The notes under the pieces are model-generated. The model was not told the DNA's origin. It did no database searches and saw only the letters and a list, made by a program, of their open reading frames with translations. Below are positions 46,268 to 55,490 of a stretch of 64,000 nucleotides of DNA, piece by piece (the stretch's first letter is position 1; every line of letters starts with the position of its first letter). This stretch comes from Nereocystis luetkeana (taxonomy: Eukaryota; Sar; Phaeophyceae; Laminariales; Laminariaceae), in assembly GCA_031213475.1 (NCBI GenBank), contig JARUPZ010000007.1:5885586-5949585 (forward strand), in the 5' to 3' direction. The position numbers and the translations under genes were made by a program.

Positions 46268-46339
46268 TTGTCCCGCTAGCGCGGCATCCCTACCCCCCTC
46301 GGTGTGACGGCTTTCTACGGCACTCCCAGCAGCTCCTCC

Positions 46340-47680
46340 CTACTCCACCTGTCCCCTAGTTTGCGGACTGCTCTCCGCCGCCGGGACCGTGCCCTCCGTT
46401 GTGGACACCGCCGCTGTCGGAAAAGGAGGCAAATCGTCCCCTGCCTCCAACGCGTTTTGGGCCCCGGGGGTCCACTCTGCCGTCGGAAGAGGAGTTAGCG
46501 CATCACCTCCTTCCCGCACGTTTAGTACCCCGAGGGTGCACCTGGCCAGGGCTGTGCTGGATGTTGTCCGGGGGGTCCCCACTTGTCCCGCTGACGTAGC
46601 GTCCCTGTTCCCCGCGGCCTGACGGTTCTCTGTGGCATTTCCAGCAGTGCCGCCCTGATCGTTCTGCCCCCCTATTAAGGGCCCGCTCTCCAGCGCCTGA
46701 CCTGCCCCTCCTGGCGTGTCTGCCACTGCCGTCGGAAAAGGAGGCACCACGTCACCTGCCTCCAATTCATTTCGGACCCCGAGGGTCCACCTAGTCAGGC
46801 GTTCCTCCCATTCGGCATGGAGGCCTGCCATAAACTCTTGGGCTTGTGGTGCGATGTAGATCCTCCGATTTGGGAGTCGGAGCATGATATCCCTCGGTCG
46901 GATGGCGTGCGCGGCAAAACGCTCACGATAGTCGGCGGCGGCCGCTTGCCATTCCCTCGTGCGGGGGAAGTCGAGGTAAGCCGCTCGAGGCATGCCCAGG
47001 GCATCGCTGAACAGGGAGCACAGCAGGAACGAAGAGGTTGGGCTCATTCCATGGGTTCTCACCATGTGCTCGAACGTGTGGTGATGACCAGTCGTCACAT
47101 AACTGGCCGGTACCAGCTGGGTGCCATCCTCCTCAAGAAGTTCGGCGAACTGCAGGGCATCTCCTACTGCCGACCACCTTCCCCCCGCCCGTGGTCTGGG
47201 AAGGTCCTCGGTTAATTCTGCCGGATGGGGAGGTCGGGTTCTTACGGGCCATTCAGAGCCACACTCGACGCATGGCCGCGGGTCTGTGTGCCCACATGCG
47301 AGGCGTTCCGCACGATCCAGCATGCAGCCGGCGTGTACCAACTGTCCGTTGTCCTGGTCACAAGTGATGGTTGTCCTCAGATGGTCGACCTCTGGATTCC
47401 TATCTGAGTTTTCTATGTCCTCACCGCAATAGATACATAGGCCTACTAGCGCGGTGTCCCTTGTGATCTCTCGGCTCTCTGGCGAATCTGGAGCGGCACC
47501 TCTCTGTTTTTGCTGCCCCCTTGCTAACCGGTCGTCCCCCTGCGCCGAGTCCGTCCGCTCCGGTGGGGCCGCCACCACCGTCGGAAAAGGAGGCAGCGCG
47601 TCACCTGCCTCCAGCGCCCTTTGGACACCGAGGGTCCACCTCGTCAGTCGTTCCTCCCATTCGGCGTCAAGGCCCGCCAA
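46340..47680 (-). CDS. LINE copy 1, Cys-rich module ORF, 446 aa
   Basis: It holds a zinc-finger-like array (CIYCGEDIENS ... CDQDNGQLVHAGCMLD ... CVECGSEWP), then SASYVTTG-type text, FLLCSLFSDALGMPRAAYLD, LRLPNRRIYI and WEERLTRWTLGV. This order repeats in the ORF just upstream (47983-48690 and on). Four shorter repeats built on TLGV-x-LEAGD-PPFPT end the ORF. It joins the RT ORF in the same frame apart from one TAG. No known function for this module comes to mind; nucleic-acid or protein binding is an inference from the Cys pattern. Confidence 0.6.
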   Translation of the reverse strand: MAGLDAEWEERLTRWTLGVQRALEAGDALPPFPTVVAAPPERTDSAQGDDRLARGQQKQRGAAPDSPESREITRDTALVGLCIYCGEDIENSDRNPEVDHLRTTITCDQDNGQLVHAGCMLDRAERLACGHTDPRPCVECGSEWPVRTRPPHPAELTEDLPRPRAGGRWSAVGDALQFAELLEEDGTQLVPASYVTTGHHHTFEHMVRTHGMSPTSSFLLCSLFSDALGMPRAAYLDFPRTREWQAAAADYRERFAAHAIRPRDIMLRLPNRRIYIAPQAQEFMAGLHAEWEERLTRWTLGVRNELEAGDVVPPFPTAVADTPGGAGQALESGPLIGGQNDQGGTAGNATENRQAAGNRDATSAGQVGTPRTTSSTALARCTLGVLNVREGGDALTPLPTAEWTPGAQNALEAGDDLPPFPTAAVSTTEGTVPAAESSPQTRGQVE

Positions 47681-47695
47681 ATACTCTTGGACATG

Positions 47696-47845
47696 AGGTC
47701 CAATGTAGAGCCTCCCGTTTGGGAGTCGGAGTAATACGTCCTGGGGTCGGATGCCGTACGCGGCGATATGAGGTCCAACGTAGAGCCTCCGGTTTGGGAG
47801 TCGGAGTAATACGTCCTGGGGTCGGATGCCGTACGCGGCGAACAG
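47696..47845 (-). repeat. 75-bp in-frame tandem duplication in the LINE module
   Basis: The stretch encoding IRPQDVLLRLPNRRLYIGPH occurs twice in a row, the second start 75 bp after the first. The copies differ by only a few bases, so the duplication is recent. Confidence 0.8.
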
Positions 47846-47982
47846 CGTACGATAGTGGGCGGCCGCCGCTTCTCATTCCCTCGTTCGGGGGAAATCGAGG
47901 TAGGCCTGTTGCGGTAGATCCAGCGCATCGCTGAACAGGGAGCACAACACGAACGAAGAGGTTGGGCTTCTCCCCAGGGCAC

Positions 47983-48690
47983 TCACCATGTACTCGAACG
48001 GTTGTGAACCCCGGTCGTCACGTAACTGGCTGACTCCGCGCCGAGGTCACTCCGCTCAAGGAGGGCGGCGAACTGCAGGGCACTACTCACCGCCGCCCAC
48101 CTCCCCCCCTGCTCGGACATGGGCAGCCCTCTGGCAAGTTCCGCCGGGTGGGGTGGCCTGTCCCCCTCCGGCCACGACGACTGGCACACTACGCAGGACC
48201 TCGGGTCGGCATGCCCTCTCGCGATGCGATCTGCCCGGTCCAGCATGCAGCGTGCATGCACAAACCCTCCGTGGGCGCACGGGATAGGTACTCGCACGTG
48301 GCTGCCCCCCGACTCTCCAGCAGAGTCATCTAAAACCTGGCCGCAATAGGTGCACGATGTTTCGGCGTCATCTCCCCTCCCTTCTTGTACTTGCTGGCGA
48401 CCTTCGTCCTGGCTTGTGGCCTCCTCCACACCCGAGATCACCGATCGCCATAGGATTTCCAACTGACGCTGTTGACAGGCTCCCCGATCGGAAGCGCGGT
48501 CGTACCTCAGATGGATCCTCGGCAGAATTTCCGTGAGGAGGAACGTTCTCCGACGCGACGGTCCTGTTACTTCCCGAATGGCTACCCCAAACCGGTCATC
48601 TCCCCTATTGTCTGCTCCCTCTACGCTTTCAACGGCACATCTCCTGTGGACGAGCCAACCGGAGAAAGAAAACCTCTCGTCGTCTTCCAT
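47983..48690 (-). CDS. LINE copy 1, first Cys-rich module, 235 aa
   Basis: It carries CTYCGQVLDD ... CAHGGFVHARCMLDRADRIA ... CVVCQSSWP then PHPAELARGLP and WAAVSSALQFAALLE, closely matching the module in the 446-aa ORF. The match continues past the stop in another frame (SDALDLPQQAYLDFPRTREW), so a frameshift near 47.98 kb splits this copy of the module. It shares a frame with the RING-like ORF upstream. Confidence 0.6.
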   Translation of the reverse strand: MEDDERFSFSGWLVHRRCAVESVEGADNRGDDRFGVAIREVTGPSRRRTFLLTEILPRIHLRYDRASDRGACQQRQLEILWRSVISGVEEATSQDEGRQQVQEGRGDDAETSCTYCGQVLDDSAGESGGSHVRVPIPCAHGGFVHARCMLDRADRIARGHADPRSCVVCQSSWPEGDRPPHPAELARGLPMSEQGGRWAAVSSALQFAALLERSDLGAESASYVTTGVHNRSSTW

Positions 48691-48768
48691 AGTCCTGTCG
48701 CAGACCCCACATAGCGCATACGGTTGTGGAATTGTGCTACGCCAGTCCCAAGAGAGGTTCTCCTCGTC

Positions 48769-49854
48769 TCACGCTGTAGCGTTCAGTGTCAAGTCCACCC
48801 TTTCCGGCACAATGTGGGTCCTGCTCCGAAGGCGGTTCTCGGCAACGGTGACCCTGTTCACTAAATCGCGTTCGTCCTGCGTGTCCGCCGACCTGCCAAT
48901 AGTACGAATCTGTTGCAGGAGGGGGCGGAGGTCCACCTCTTGTTGAACTTCGTGTAGGGCGGGGTTCGGGCACGTGACTTGGCGTGCCTCGCCGATGAAT
49001 CTGGCTCGAGGGATTGCGTCCTCGCAAAAGCCTAGAGCGCAGCGGCGATGCACGTCGCACGAGCAGGACACCTGTACGCGTTCAGTCTCCTCAATCAGTC
49101 CATGGCAAATGCTACATATCAATCGTTCGCCCCTCTCGCCCCCTGTGGTCCTTGTGGATGCCCCCCTTCCCCTCTCGGCTGGTATCTCCTGCCGCGCGAT
49201 CGCTAGGGCCTCTGCCATAATCTCGTCACTGTGCTGACGGGACGCCATCCCGTCGGCTTCGCCAATTGTTACGGTCGCCCGACACGCCGGGCAGCGCAGG
49301 TCGGCCCCTGCCCTAACACGAAGTGCGGCGTAGCACGGTAGGTGCAGCCGGTGAGGGCAGTTCCCTAAATATACCATCGGGGCCACCAAGGCCTCGTAGC
49401 ACACGCAGTAGTCTTCCGAAATCTCCTGCTGGGGCTGCCCTCTTTCTGCTGATGTCTGCAATGGTGGCCGTGGTGACGATGGCGGTGGTTCGGACGTCAG
49501 CGCGGGTTCCGAACTTCCTCCACCCTGTGTCGATGCGCACGTCGGTTGTGATGAACTTGGTGGCGCCAACTGTGCCGTTTTAGCCGCTGACTGCATTGAC
49601 GATTCGAGCGCAAGGATCATGTCCGGCGTCAGAAGTGGTGTGTCTGTCGAGGGACGGGTAGTTGTCGGTAGACGCGGTGGCGGGGATGGTGGCGACGGCG
49701 GCGAACCCTCCATGGCGGGTAACCCCAGCGGAAGGGGGGTCGTCAAGGGAGTCCCCGCACCCGTTGCCGTCGGTGGTTGCGTGGTTTCTCGCGCCCGCTG
49801 TGCTGAACGGGGTGTATCCGGAGATGGTTCCGGCGACGACGGTGCCGGCTCCAA
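48769..49854 (-). CDS. LINE copy 1, RING-like zinc-finger ORF, 361 aa
   Basis: The N-terminus is Ser/Pro/Thr-rich. Around residue 150 lies CVCYEALVAPMVYLG, then CPHRLHLPCYAAL and CPACRATVTIG, a C3HC3-4 RING/PHD-like finger. Around residue 245 lies a second finger: CSICHGLIEE, CSCDVHRRCALGFCEDAIP and CPNPAL. Such double fingers upstream of an RT are unusual for LINEs and presumably bind nucleic acid or host proteins. Confidence 0.6.
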   Translation of the reverse strand: MEPAPSSPEPSPDTPRSAQRARETTQPPTATGAGTPLTTPLPLGLPAMEGSPPSPPSPPPRLPTTTRPSTDTPLLTPDMILALESSMQSAAKTAQLAPPSSSQPTCASTQGGGSSEPALTSEPPPSSPRPPLQTSAERGQPQQEISEDYCVCYEALVAPMVYLGNCPHRLHLPCYAALRVRAGADLRCPACRATVTIGEADGMASRQHSDEIMAEALAIARQEIPAERGRGASTRTTGGERGERLICSICHGLIEETERVQVSCSCDVHRRCALGFCEDAIPRARFIGEARQVTCPNPALHEVQQEVDLRPLLQQIRTIGRSADTQDERDLVNRVTVAENRLRSRTHIVPERVDLTLNATA

Positions 49855-49976
49855 AAGTGCTATCGATGACGTAAGCTGCGTCGTCGTTGGCTGCTGACCG
49901 GAGGATCCGTGAAACGACTCGGTGGGAGGTTGGCGTCTTTCCTCCTCCTCCGATGATTGTGCGACGGCCCTAGCGG

Positions 49977-50648
49977 CTATCCGGGTGCGAGCCCTTTCCT
50001 GGTGGATATAAGGTCCGCTGCAGGTACTCTCGTCGTGGCCCGCCGCCGTTCGTCTATTGTTGTTACCGCCCTTGTGGACGGTCCGAGTTGCGCCGCCGCT
50101 CCGTTGGGACCTCTTCCAACCGTGGTACCGCTATTGGTGCGATGGAGACCACCTCTCACTTCTACCCTAGCTCTCTCCGTGCTAGGTGCATCGTCCCCGT
50201 GCGATGTCTCCTCCTGAACGGGGGGGGGGGCGACCGCTCTTGGGCCTTGAGAGTCCTGTGCCACCCCCATTGGCAGCGGAGGAGAGAGCCCTACCCTAGC
50301 GTGAGCTCCACCGTCGACGAGAGCTGCCCCGTACCCCAGCTGGCTCCTCAAAGATGCGAGTCCGCCCAAGCTCCCCCTCCGGACAAGGCTCCCAGCCGCA
50401 ACACGAGCGTCTTGAGACATCGGGTTCAGGTCCCGGGAGCCCGGTTCCGCACCCGGCGGTAGTGGGGGAGAAGACCTCACCCCACTTTGAGCAACACTAT
50501 CGACGGGAAGTGCACGGCACCCCTGCTGACTCCTTGCGGGCGTGCCCCTCCTCCAAAGCCCCCTCCGGGTTAAGCTGCTCGCTCCACGACGTTCATCCTG
50601 CGACCCAGGGCTCGAGTCCAGAGAGCTCGATGCCACACCCGGTGCCAT
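49977..50648 (-). CDS. LINE copy 1, 5'-most ORF, 223 aa, repetitive
   Basis: From ATG at 50648 it encodes an Arg/Ser/Pro/Gly-rich protein made of at least two degenerate repeats of about 65 residues (GSQDERRGASSLTRRG and MSQDARVAAGSLVRRG). No domain is recognised. A longer reading into the (TAA)n tract adds only Asn codons and is not credible. It is in a different frame from the RING-like ORF. Confidence 0.45.
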   Translation of the reverse strand: MAPGVASSSLDSSPGSQDERRGASSLTRRGLWRRGTPARSQQGCRALPVDSVAQSGVRSSPPLPPGAEPGSRDLNPMSQDARVAAGSLVRRGSLGGLASLRSQLGYGAALVDGGAHARVGLSPPLPMGVAQDSQGPRAVAPPPVQEETSHGDDAPSTERARVEVRGGLHRTNSGTTVGRGPNGAAAQLGPSTRAVTTIDERRRATTRVPAADLISTRKGLAPG

Positions 50649-50670
50649 CTGCAGAGAAGGTCTCACCGTG

Positions 50671-50788
50671 TTATTATTATTATTACGGGGGACCATAGTT
50701 AATAGGACCAAATCTTGTTAGTAAAAATGGGTGAATGTATAGGTTTTTATGTATACCATAGGTCCTATTAACTATGGCCCCCCGTAAT

Positions 50789-50848
<60 letters not shown>

Positions 50849-50868
50849 ATTATTATTAATATTACCCT
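50671..50868. repeat. (TAA)n tract split by a MITE, junction of LINE copies 2 and 1
   Basis: ATT repeats on the plus strand flank the MITE at 50686-50784. They separate the 5' end of LINE copy 1 from the 3' end of LINE copy 2. The MITE therefore inserted into the microsatellite. Confidence 0.85.
50686..50784. mobile_element. TA-flanked MITE, 99 bp, copy 1
   Basis: Terminal inverted repeats of about 24 bp start CGGGGGACCATAGTTAATAG and end with the complement. They are flanked by TA on both sides, as for Tc1/mariner-type elements. A second copy is at 60842-60970. It has no ORF. This copy lacks any TACCWGGTA motif and serves as the empty reference for the other copy. Confidence 0.8.
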
Positions 50869-51055
50869 TGCCATCCGACAATGTGCAGCATGATCTTCAA
50901 CATGGATCACTCATACCTTTCCCGAAAGAAGAAAACCTCGGAAACAAAAGGAAACCCATGCACCAAGTCTACCTCTCTTCCGTGCCAACTTTCGGCGTGT
51001 CTACTATATTTGCTGTATTTGCTCCTTCCTTCTCATTACGTTCTATTATTAAATC

Positions 51056-51808
51056 CTAAGCTGCATCCAAGCTCCATCCCCACGCCATCGGTGTGGGTCT
51101 GTCGTCCCTCCCCCCCCTGTTCCTTCTTCCTTCTTGACGGTCCCTAAGCTGAAGCTTGAACCTCGACACCCTCCTCGAAATGGCGACCTGAGTGGTCACC
51201 GAGACTATTTGGAGCAGGCGTTCCTTCATTACCCCCTTCCTTGCCATCGACCCACCATCCCTCCCCACCACGACGCTAGCTGCCAGCTGGTCGATGAAGT
51301 TGCTGCCCCCTACCCCGAGGCGCCCAAAGCTTTCCACCGCTAAGGTGGCTAGTTTGTGGCTCTGCTCGTCGAAGGACACATTTCCCGGACGCGCGTAGTG
51401 TTGGCGCTTGCGCGCCTCGGAGGTAGAGGCAGCTGATCCATCATGATCAGCGCTGCCTCCTCGCAGGTGGACCTGCGCTTGCGGGTCTGCATGGGTGACG
51501 TCCAGCAGGATGGGATTTTCCCTGTATTCCCTGTCAGGAGCGTCCCGAAGACCTCCTCTCCTGACAACGATGTCCATCCGCAGGTTCCGGTCTGCAGTGA
51601 ACGGTTCGCCGCTCTCCACTTGGTGAGGGATTCCCAGCCGCTTCAGCGTGCAGGAGATCGCGTGAACCAACGATTGATGTTGGTTTACCTGTGCCCCTGC
51701 TCTGGGACAGATGCGTGCGTGGCGTGTGTCTATGTTGACTGCCTCGCAGCAGGGGCACCTCGCCGCCACGTGCTCCTCGATGCCTATGAAGCGCCTTCCC
51801 ATGCCCAC
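51056..51808 (-). CDS. LINE copy 2, CCHC finger and restriction-like endonuclease, 250 aa
   Basis: The motif CPCCEAVNIDTRHARIC is followed by VNQHQSLVHAISCTLKRLGI, FTADRNLRMDIVVRRGG, ENPILLDVTHADPQAQ and HYARPGNVSFDEQSHKLATL. It ends PMAWGWSLDAA. This is the uninterrupted version of the region broken in copy 1. It is in frame with the ORF upstream apart from one TAG. Confidence 0.7.
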   Translation of the reverse strand: MGMGRRFIGIEEHVAARCPCCEAVNIDTRHARICPRAGAQVNQHQSLVHAISCTLKRLGIPHQVESGEPFTADRNLRMDIVVRRGGLRDAPDREYRENPILLDVTHADPQAQVHLRGGSADHDGSAASTSEARKRQHYARPGNVSFDEQSHKLATLAVESFGRLGVGGSNFIDQLAASVVVGRDGGSMARKGVMKERLLQIVSVTTQVAISRRVSRFKLQLRDRQEGRRNRGGRDDRPTPMAWGWSLDAA

Positions 51809-51853
51809 GAACTCCTCTGCTGGTATGACACGGAGCGAGTCTGTTGGCCTCGC

Positions 51854-52942
51854 CTAAAGGCAAGCAGTGGCTCCTGCTCCTTGTAGACTTCTGTAGCGAG
51901 CTTTGGCGAAGGCCTTGGTCTCGTCCCCCCCCAGCGGGTCGCCTGGTCCAGGTGGACGTGCGATCTCCGGTAGCTCCTCCAGCGAGGCTGTGTGTGCAGC
52001 GTGCCGACCCTGATTCACCAGCTTGCCCAACCTCTGTTGAGCCTTCCGGAAGTTGGTGGTTACAGCATCATGCGCAGCCAGCATGTCGGCTTCAGGGGGC
52101 CCTGGGACCAGGTCCCCCTCGGCACCCATGCTCCATACCAACCAAGATTCGGGGACAATGCCCTCCATCGCTTCTTTCGTCTCGCCCCAAGTGTCTCGAA
52201 TCTCTCGCAAGCTGCCACCGAGCTCAGCAATGATGCTCGAATCAGGGAGACCCCTCTTGACCCTGTCTCCTAGCGGGCCCGTGAGGTCAGGTAGAACCTC
52301 CGGCAGGATGCCCACCCTGCTCCCGATTGAGGCAGACATTCGCCTCGCTTCCGTCGACGGCAGCCCTAACCCTCCCGCTCCCGTAGAAAGGCGTGCTTGG
52401 GCTTGTTGGTAGGGTTTTAGGGTCAGTTGGCTAGCCGGGCACTCCTCCTGGAAAAACGACTGTGCGTCCGCCGCTCCCGGTAGCTCTAGGGTATTTTCGT
52501 AGGCCCACTGAGCCCCGTTGTCGGCCCTTCGGCATGCTTCGAGTGACAGCCCCGAGTCCAGAGCCCTTTCGAGGTAGCCCGTTCGCTGCCCGAGGGATTC
52601 GACGGTGATGAGGGCCGCTGCTTGCTTGTCTGGCATGTTAGCGAGGCAGCGTGCAAGGCGGTCCGCGCCTCCGTCCCTCACTACCTCCATTGCTCGCCCC
52701 AGTACGTATTCATCCGAGCCGATCGGAACACCCACCACCGTCACCCCTCCTTCGTCTGCGATGCGGACGTCTACGCTCTCCAGGAGCGATATCTCCTCCG
52801 CCGTCGGGACGTGTCCTTTGGGTGGTAGTGCTACGGTCTTGGCGGGATTGACCACAATGCCGATGTCGTCTAGCTCTCGCCGGAGGAAAGCAAAAACTCT
52901 AATCGTGTTGGCCGTGACCCCCATAAGGCCGAAGAGATACAT
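51854..52942 (-). CDS. LINE copy 2, RT thumb and linker, 362 aa
   Basis: It reads NPAKTVALPPKGHVPTAEE, VVGVPIGSDEYV, LSTGAGGLGLPSTEARRMSA and GDETKAFAKARYRSLQGAG, collinear with the RT ORF of copy 1. The RT motifs upstream of YMDD are missing by truncation. Confidence 0.75.
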   Translation of the reverse strand: MYLFGLMGVTANTIRVFAFLRRELDDIGIVVNPAKTVALPPKGHVPTAEEISLLESVDVRIADEGGVTVVGVPIGSDEYVLGRAMEVVRDGGADRLARCLANMPDKQAAALITVESLGQRTGYLERALDSGLSLEACRRADNGAQWAYENTLELPGAADAQSFFQEECPASQLTLKPYQQAQARLSTGAGGLGLPSTEARRMSASIGSRVGILPEVLPDLTGPLGDRVKRGLPDSSIIAELGGSLREIRDTWGETKEAMEGIVPESWLVWSMGAEGDLVPGPPEADMLAAHDAVTTNFRKAQQRLGKLVNQGRHAAHTASLEELPEIARPPGPGDPLGGDETKAFAKARYRSLQGAGATACL

Positions 52943-53028
52943 CGTCCATGTAGGCGAAGGCTTCCACTCCTTCTCCCTCGAACTCGTGTCGGAAACGCTT
53001 CAGCCCCGGTCGCAACGCCAGACTGAAC

Positions 53029-53156
53029 ATTATTATGATTATGATTATTATGATTATTATGATGATTATTATTATTATTATTATTATTATGATTATTATT
53101 ATTATTATTATTATTATTATGATTATTATGATTATTATTATCATTATTATTATTAA

Positions 53157-53249
<93 letters not shown>

Positions 53250-53356
53250 GATTATTATTATTATTATTATTATTATTATGATGATGATTATGATTATTAT
53301 GATTATTATGATTATTATTATTATTATTATTATTATTATTGTTATTATTATTATGC

Positions 53357-53418
<62 letters not shown>

Positions 53419-53433
53419 GTTGTTATTATTATT
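53029..53433. repeat. Long (TAA)n microsatellite, about 405 bp
   Basis: On the plus strand nearly pure ATT with interspersed ATG variants. It abuts the truncated 5' end of LINE copy 2. It ends at a TACCTGGTA (53451-53459). ORFs reported across it are poly-Asn or poly-Ile artefacts. Confidence 0.95.
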
Positions 53434-53519
53434 AAACAATACATAATACGTACCTGGTAGTAATTAATTGCGAATAATATGTGTTGTGTGTGCTGATTGT
53501 GTTTGTGTGAAGGGTGGGT

Positions 53520-53880
53520 TACCTGCTGAGCTATACGAGGGGGAACAGATCGATCAACTACCCAGCCCAGAGGGTAATAATAATAATAATAATCCTTAGA
53601 ACACTCCCCCCCCCCTAAACGGCGGGATCTCTGGGGCGTCAGAACCGTATACGTCTGTACGCTGACCGCTGACCTACCCGCTTCGTTTCATTACCTACCT
53701 GGGGAACCAGGGAGATGTGTTTTTTTTTCTGAAGGCACGCACGCGCAAGCGTTTCTGTAAAATAAACGTTCGAAGTGAGTGAGGTGCGAACCCGTGACCA
53801 GTGGACGACGCCAAATACATGTGAACTATAGGGGTAAAAGTTCGCTCGATTACCCAGCAGGGAAATCGTTATAACACAGT
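53520..53880 (-). repeat. tRNA-like repeat family B, one unit plus part of a second
   Basis: On the minus strand it shows TTACCCCTATAG (D-arm side), a degraded CGGGTTCGCACCTCAC B box, AGAAACGCTTGCGCGTGC, GAAACGAAGCGGGTAGGTCAG and the CCCGCCGTTTAG hairpin. A second TAGCTCAGCAGGTAACC follows. It carries a (TAA)n insertion near 53577-53593. Confidence 0.7.
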
Positions 53881-53894
53881 TTGCGTGTAAAAGA

Positions 53895-54787
53895 CGAAAA
53901 AGATCGAGACACAACAAGTAGACGCAGGGCGCAGGTAAATGAACACCAACCGCTCGTCCACGCGATGTCCCGAATGTTGAAGCGGCTGGGAATTCGACAC
54001 CAAGTGGAAAGCAGCGTTCACTGCAGACCGAAATCTGCGGATGGGCATTGTCGTCAGGAGAGGAGGTCTACGGGATGCTCCCAGTAGGGAGTATAGGGAG
54101 AAGTCCATCCTGCTGGACGTCACCCATGCGGACCCTCAAGCGAAGATACACCTGCCAGGAGGCAGTGCCGATCAAGAAGGATCAGCTGCCTCTACCTCCG
54201 AGGCGCGCAAGCGCCAACACTACGCTCTTCCGGGACATGTGTCCTTTAACGAACGGAGTCACAAACTTTCCACTTAGGCAGTGGAAAGCGTTGGGCATCT
54301 CGGGGTAGAGAGCAGTAAGTTCATCGACCAGCTGGCTGCTAGTGTAGTGGGTCGATGGGAAGGAAATGTTTGGTAAAGGTGGGAAGGAAATGATTGGTAA
54401 AGGAACGCCTACTCCAAATCGTCTCGGTGACTACACAGGTCGCCATTTCGAGGAGGGTATCACGATTTAGACTCCAGCTTAGGGGCCGTTAGGAATCGAG
54501 AAGGAGCAGGGGGGGGGAGGGATGACAGAGCCACACCGATGGCGTGGGGATGGAGCTTGGATGCGGGTTAGGATTTAATAGTAGAAGTAACGAGTACATA
54601 TTAAGTTGTAGGAGGGAGCAAAGACAACATATATATAGAGTATCGTAGATAAAACATAAAAGAAGTAGACATATAAGGTAGATAAACTTGGTGTATAGGC
54701 TTCCTTCGTATCCGGGAATTTCTTTTTTCAGGAATGTTTTGATTAATCATCGTGAAAGCTTATGCTGCACATTGTCGGATGGCAAGC

Positions 54788-54820
<33 letters not shown>

Positions 54821-54830
54821 GTATCAAAAC
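53895..54830 (+). mobile_element. RLE-type LINE, 5'-truncated, plus strand (copy 4)
   Basis: It starts near the CCHC finger and runs through endonuclease-like text (VNEHQPLVHAMSRMLKRLGI, GIVVRRGGLRDAPSREYREK, SILLDVTHADPQAKIHL) with several frame breaks. A 3' UTR follows, with TGCACATTGTCGGATGGCAAG at about 54765 and a (TAA)n tail to about 54822. A (CTT)n tract follows at 54833-54860. It is inverted relative to copies 1-3. Confidence 0.75.
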
Positions 54831-55194
54831 ACTTCTTCTTCTTCTTCTTCTTCTTCTTCTGAGTGTTAATTTCTACATAACGGCTCTGGAATTTCCTATT
54901 TCCCTGTAAATCTCAGTCTGGCTTTCTCATTAGGCTGTTTCTTAGTACCAGGTACTTTATAAGTAGCAGGTGTTATGTACTGCTGTGCGTACTAACAGTA
55001 TGTATAGTACACGTACCGCTGATACGTCTAGTAGTAACAACGTCATACGAAACGCGCCTATTAAACAAAACAAAAGATCCGCAGCTGCAAGAAAAGGTGA
55101 CCCCCCCCACCTCCCAGGTGTACCAGTAGCCGGAAGAAGTAGATGCACAGATGATGTGCCCGTGTGGCAAGGCAATAGAGAGTAGAACTCGCAT

Positions 55195-55490
55195 AGTAGG
55201 AGAGCGCGAATTCAATGCCCAAGGAGGAACAGGATGCACTAGCACTGAGGGACCGCCAGGCCGCTAGGGGGGGGGAGGAAGAAGCCGGAGGAATGCGGCC
55301 GATGACCTAGGGATGGAACGTTGAGGGATAGGATATATAGCTAAGATGAAATGATGTGGGAAATGGAAATTGGGGAACGGCCGGCAGAGAAGCGTATGAG
55401 GAATACTGCTGATTTACGGAGGGATATTCGGTTTATCTTGGAATGGCATCTACGCTATATTGTCGGAAGGCGAGCATAATAATAATAAAT
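55195..55490 (+). mobile_element. RLE-type LINE 3' fragment (copy 5)
   Basis: GACCGCCAGGCCGCTAGGG matches the 3' end of the copy 1 coding region (GACCGCCAGGCCGCCAGGG on the minus strand near 42147-42165). The fragment ends ATTGTCGGAAGGCGAGCATAA with a short (TAA)n. It is heavily diverged. Confidence 0.55.

Larger units (their letters stand above)
41905..50670 (-). mobile_element. RLE-type non-LTR retrotransposon (LINE), longest copy (copy 1)
   Basis: From the 5' end (50670) it carries a Ser/Arg/Pro-rich ORF, a RING-like zinc-finger ORF, two copies of a Cys-rich module, a reverse transcriptase, a CCHC zinc finger and a restriction-like endonuclease region. It ends in a 3' UTR with TGCACATTGTCAGAAGGCA and a (TAA)n tail. 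A zinc finger and endonuclease after the RT, rather than an AP endonuclease before it, place it in the R2/R4/NeSL-like group; Dong of the R4 group is known to insert into TAA repeats. The coding sequence is split by one stop between 46340 and 46267 and by frame changes near 49.9, 47.9 and 42.5-42.9 kb. The RT active site reads YLDG instead of Y-x-DD, so this copy looks inactive. Confidence 0.8.
50869..53028 (-). mobile_element. RLE-type LINE, 5'-truncated within the RT (copy 2)
   Basis: It begins at 53028 within the RT, just upstream of AFAYMDD (near 52940-52957), and runs through thumb, CCHC finger, endonuclease and 3' UTR to the conserved 3' motif near 50871. The 5' end abuts a long (TAA)n tract; the 3' end abuts another. 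Coding is split by one frameshift just after the YMDD motif and by one in-frame stop near 51854. It is the same family as copy 1 but a different subfamily. Confidence 0.8.

Noticed and set aside
52870-53460. Long poly-Asn and poly-Ile ORFs on both strands
   Set aside because: They are translations of the (TAA)n microsatellite; only the last few dozen residues on the minus strand belong to LINE copy 2.
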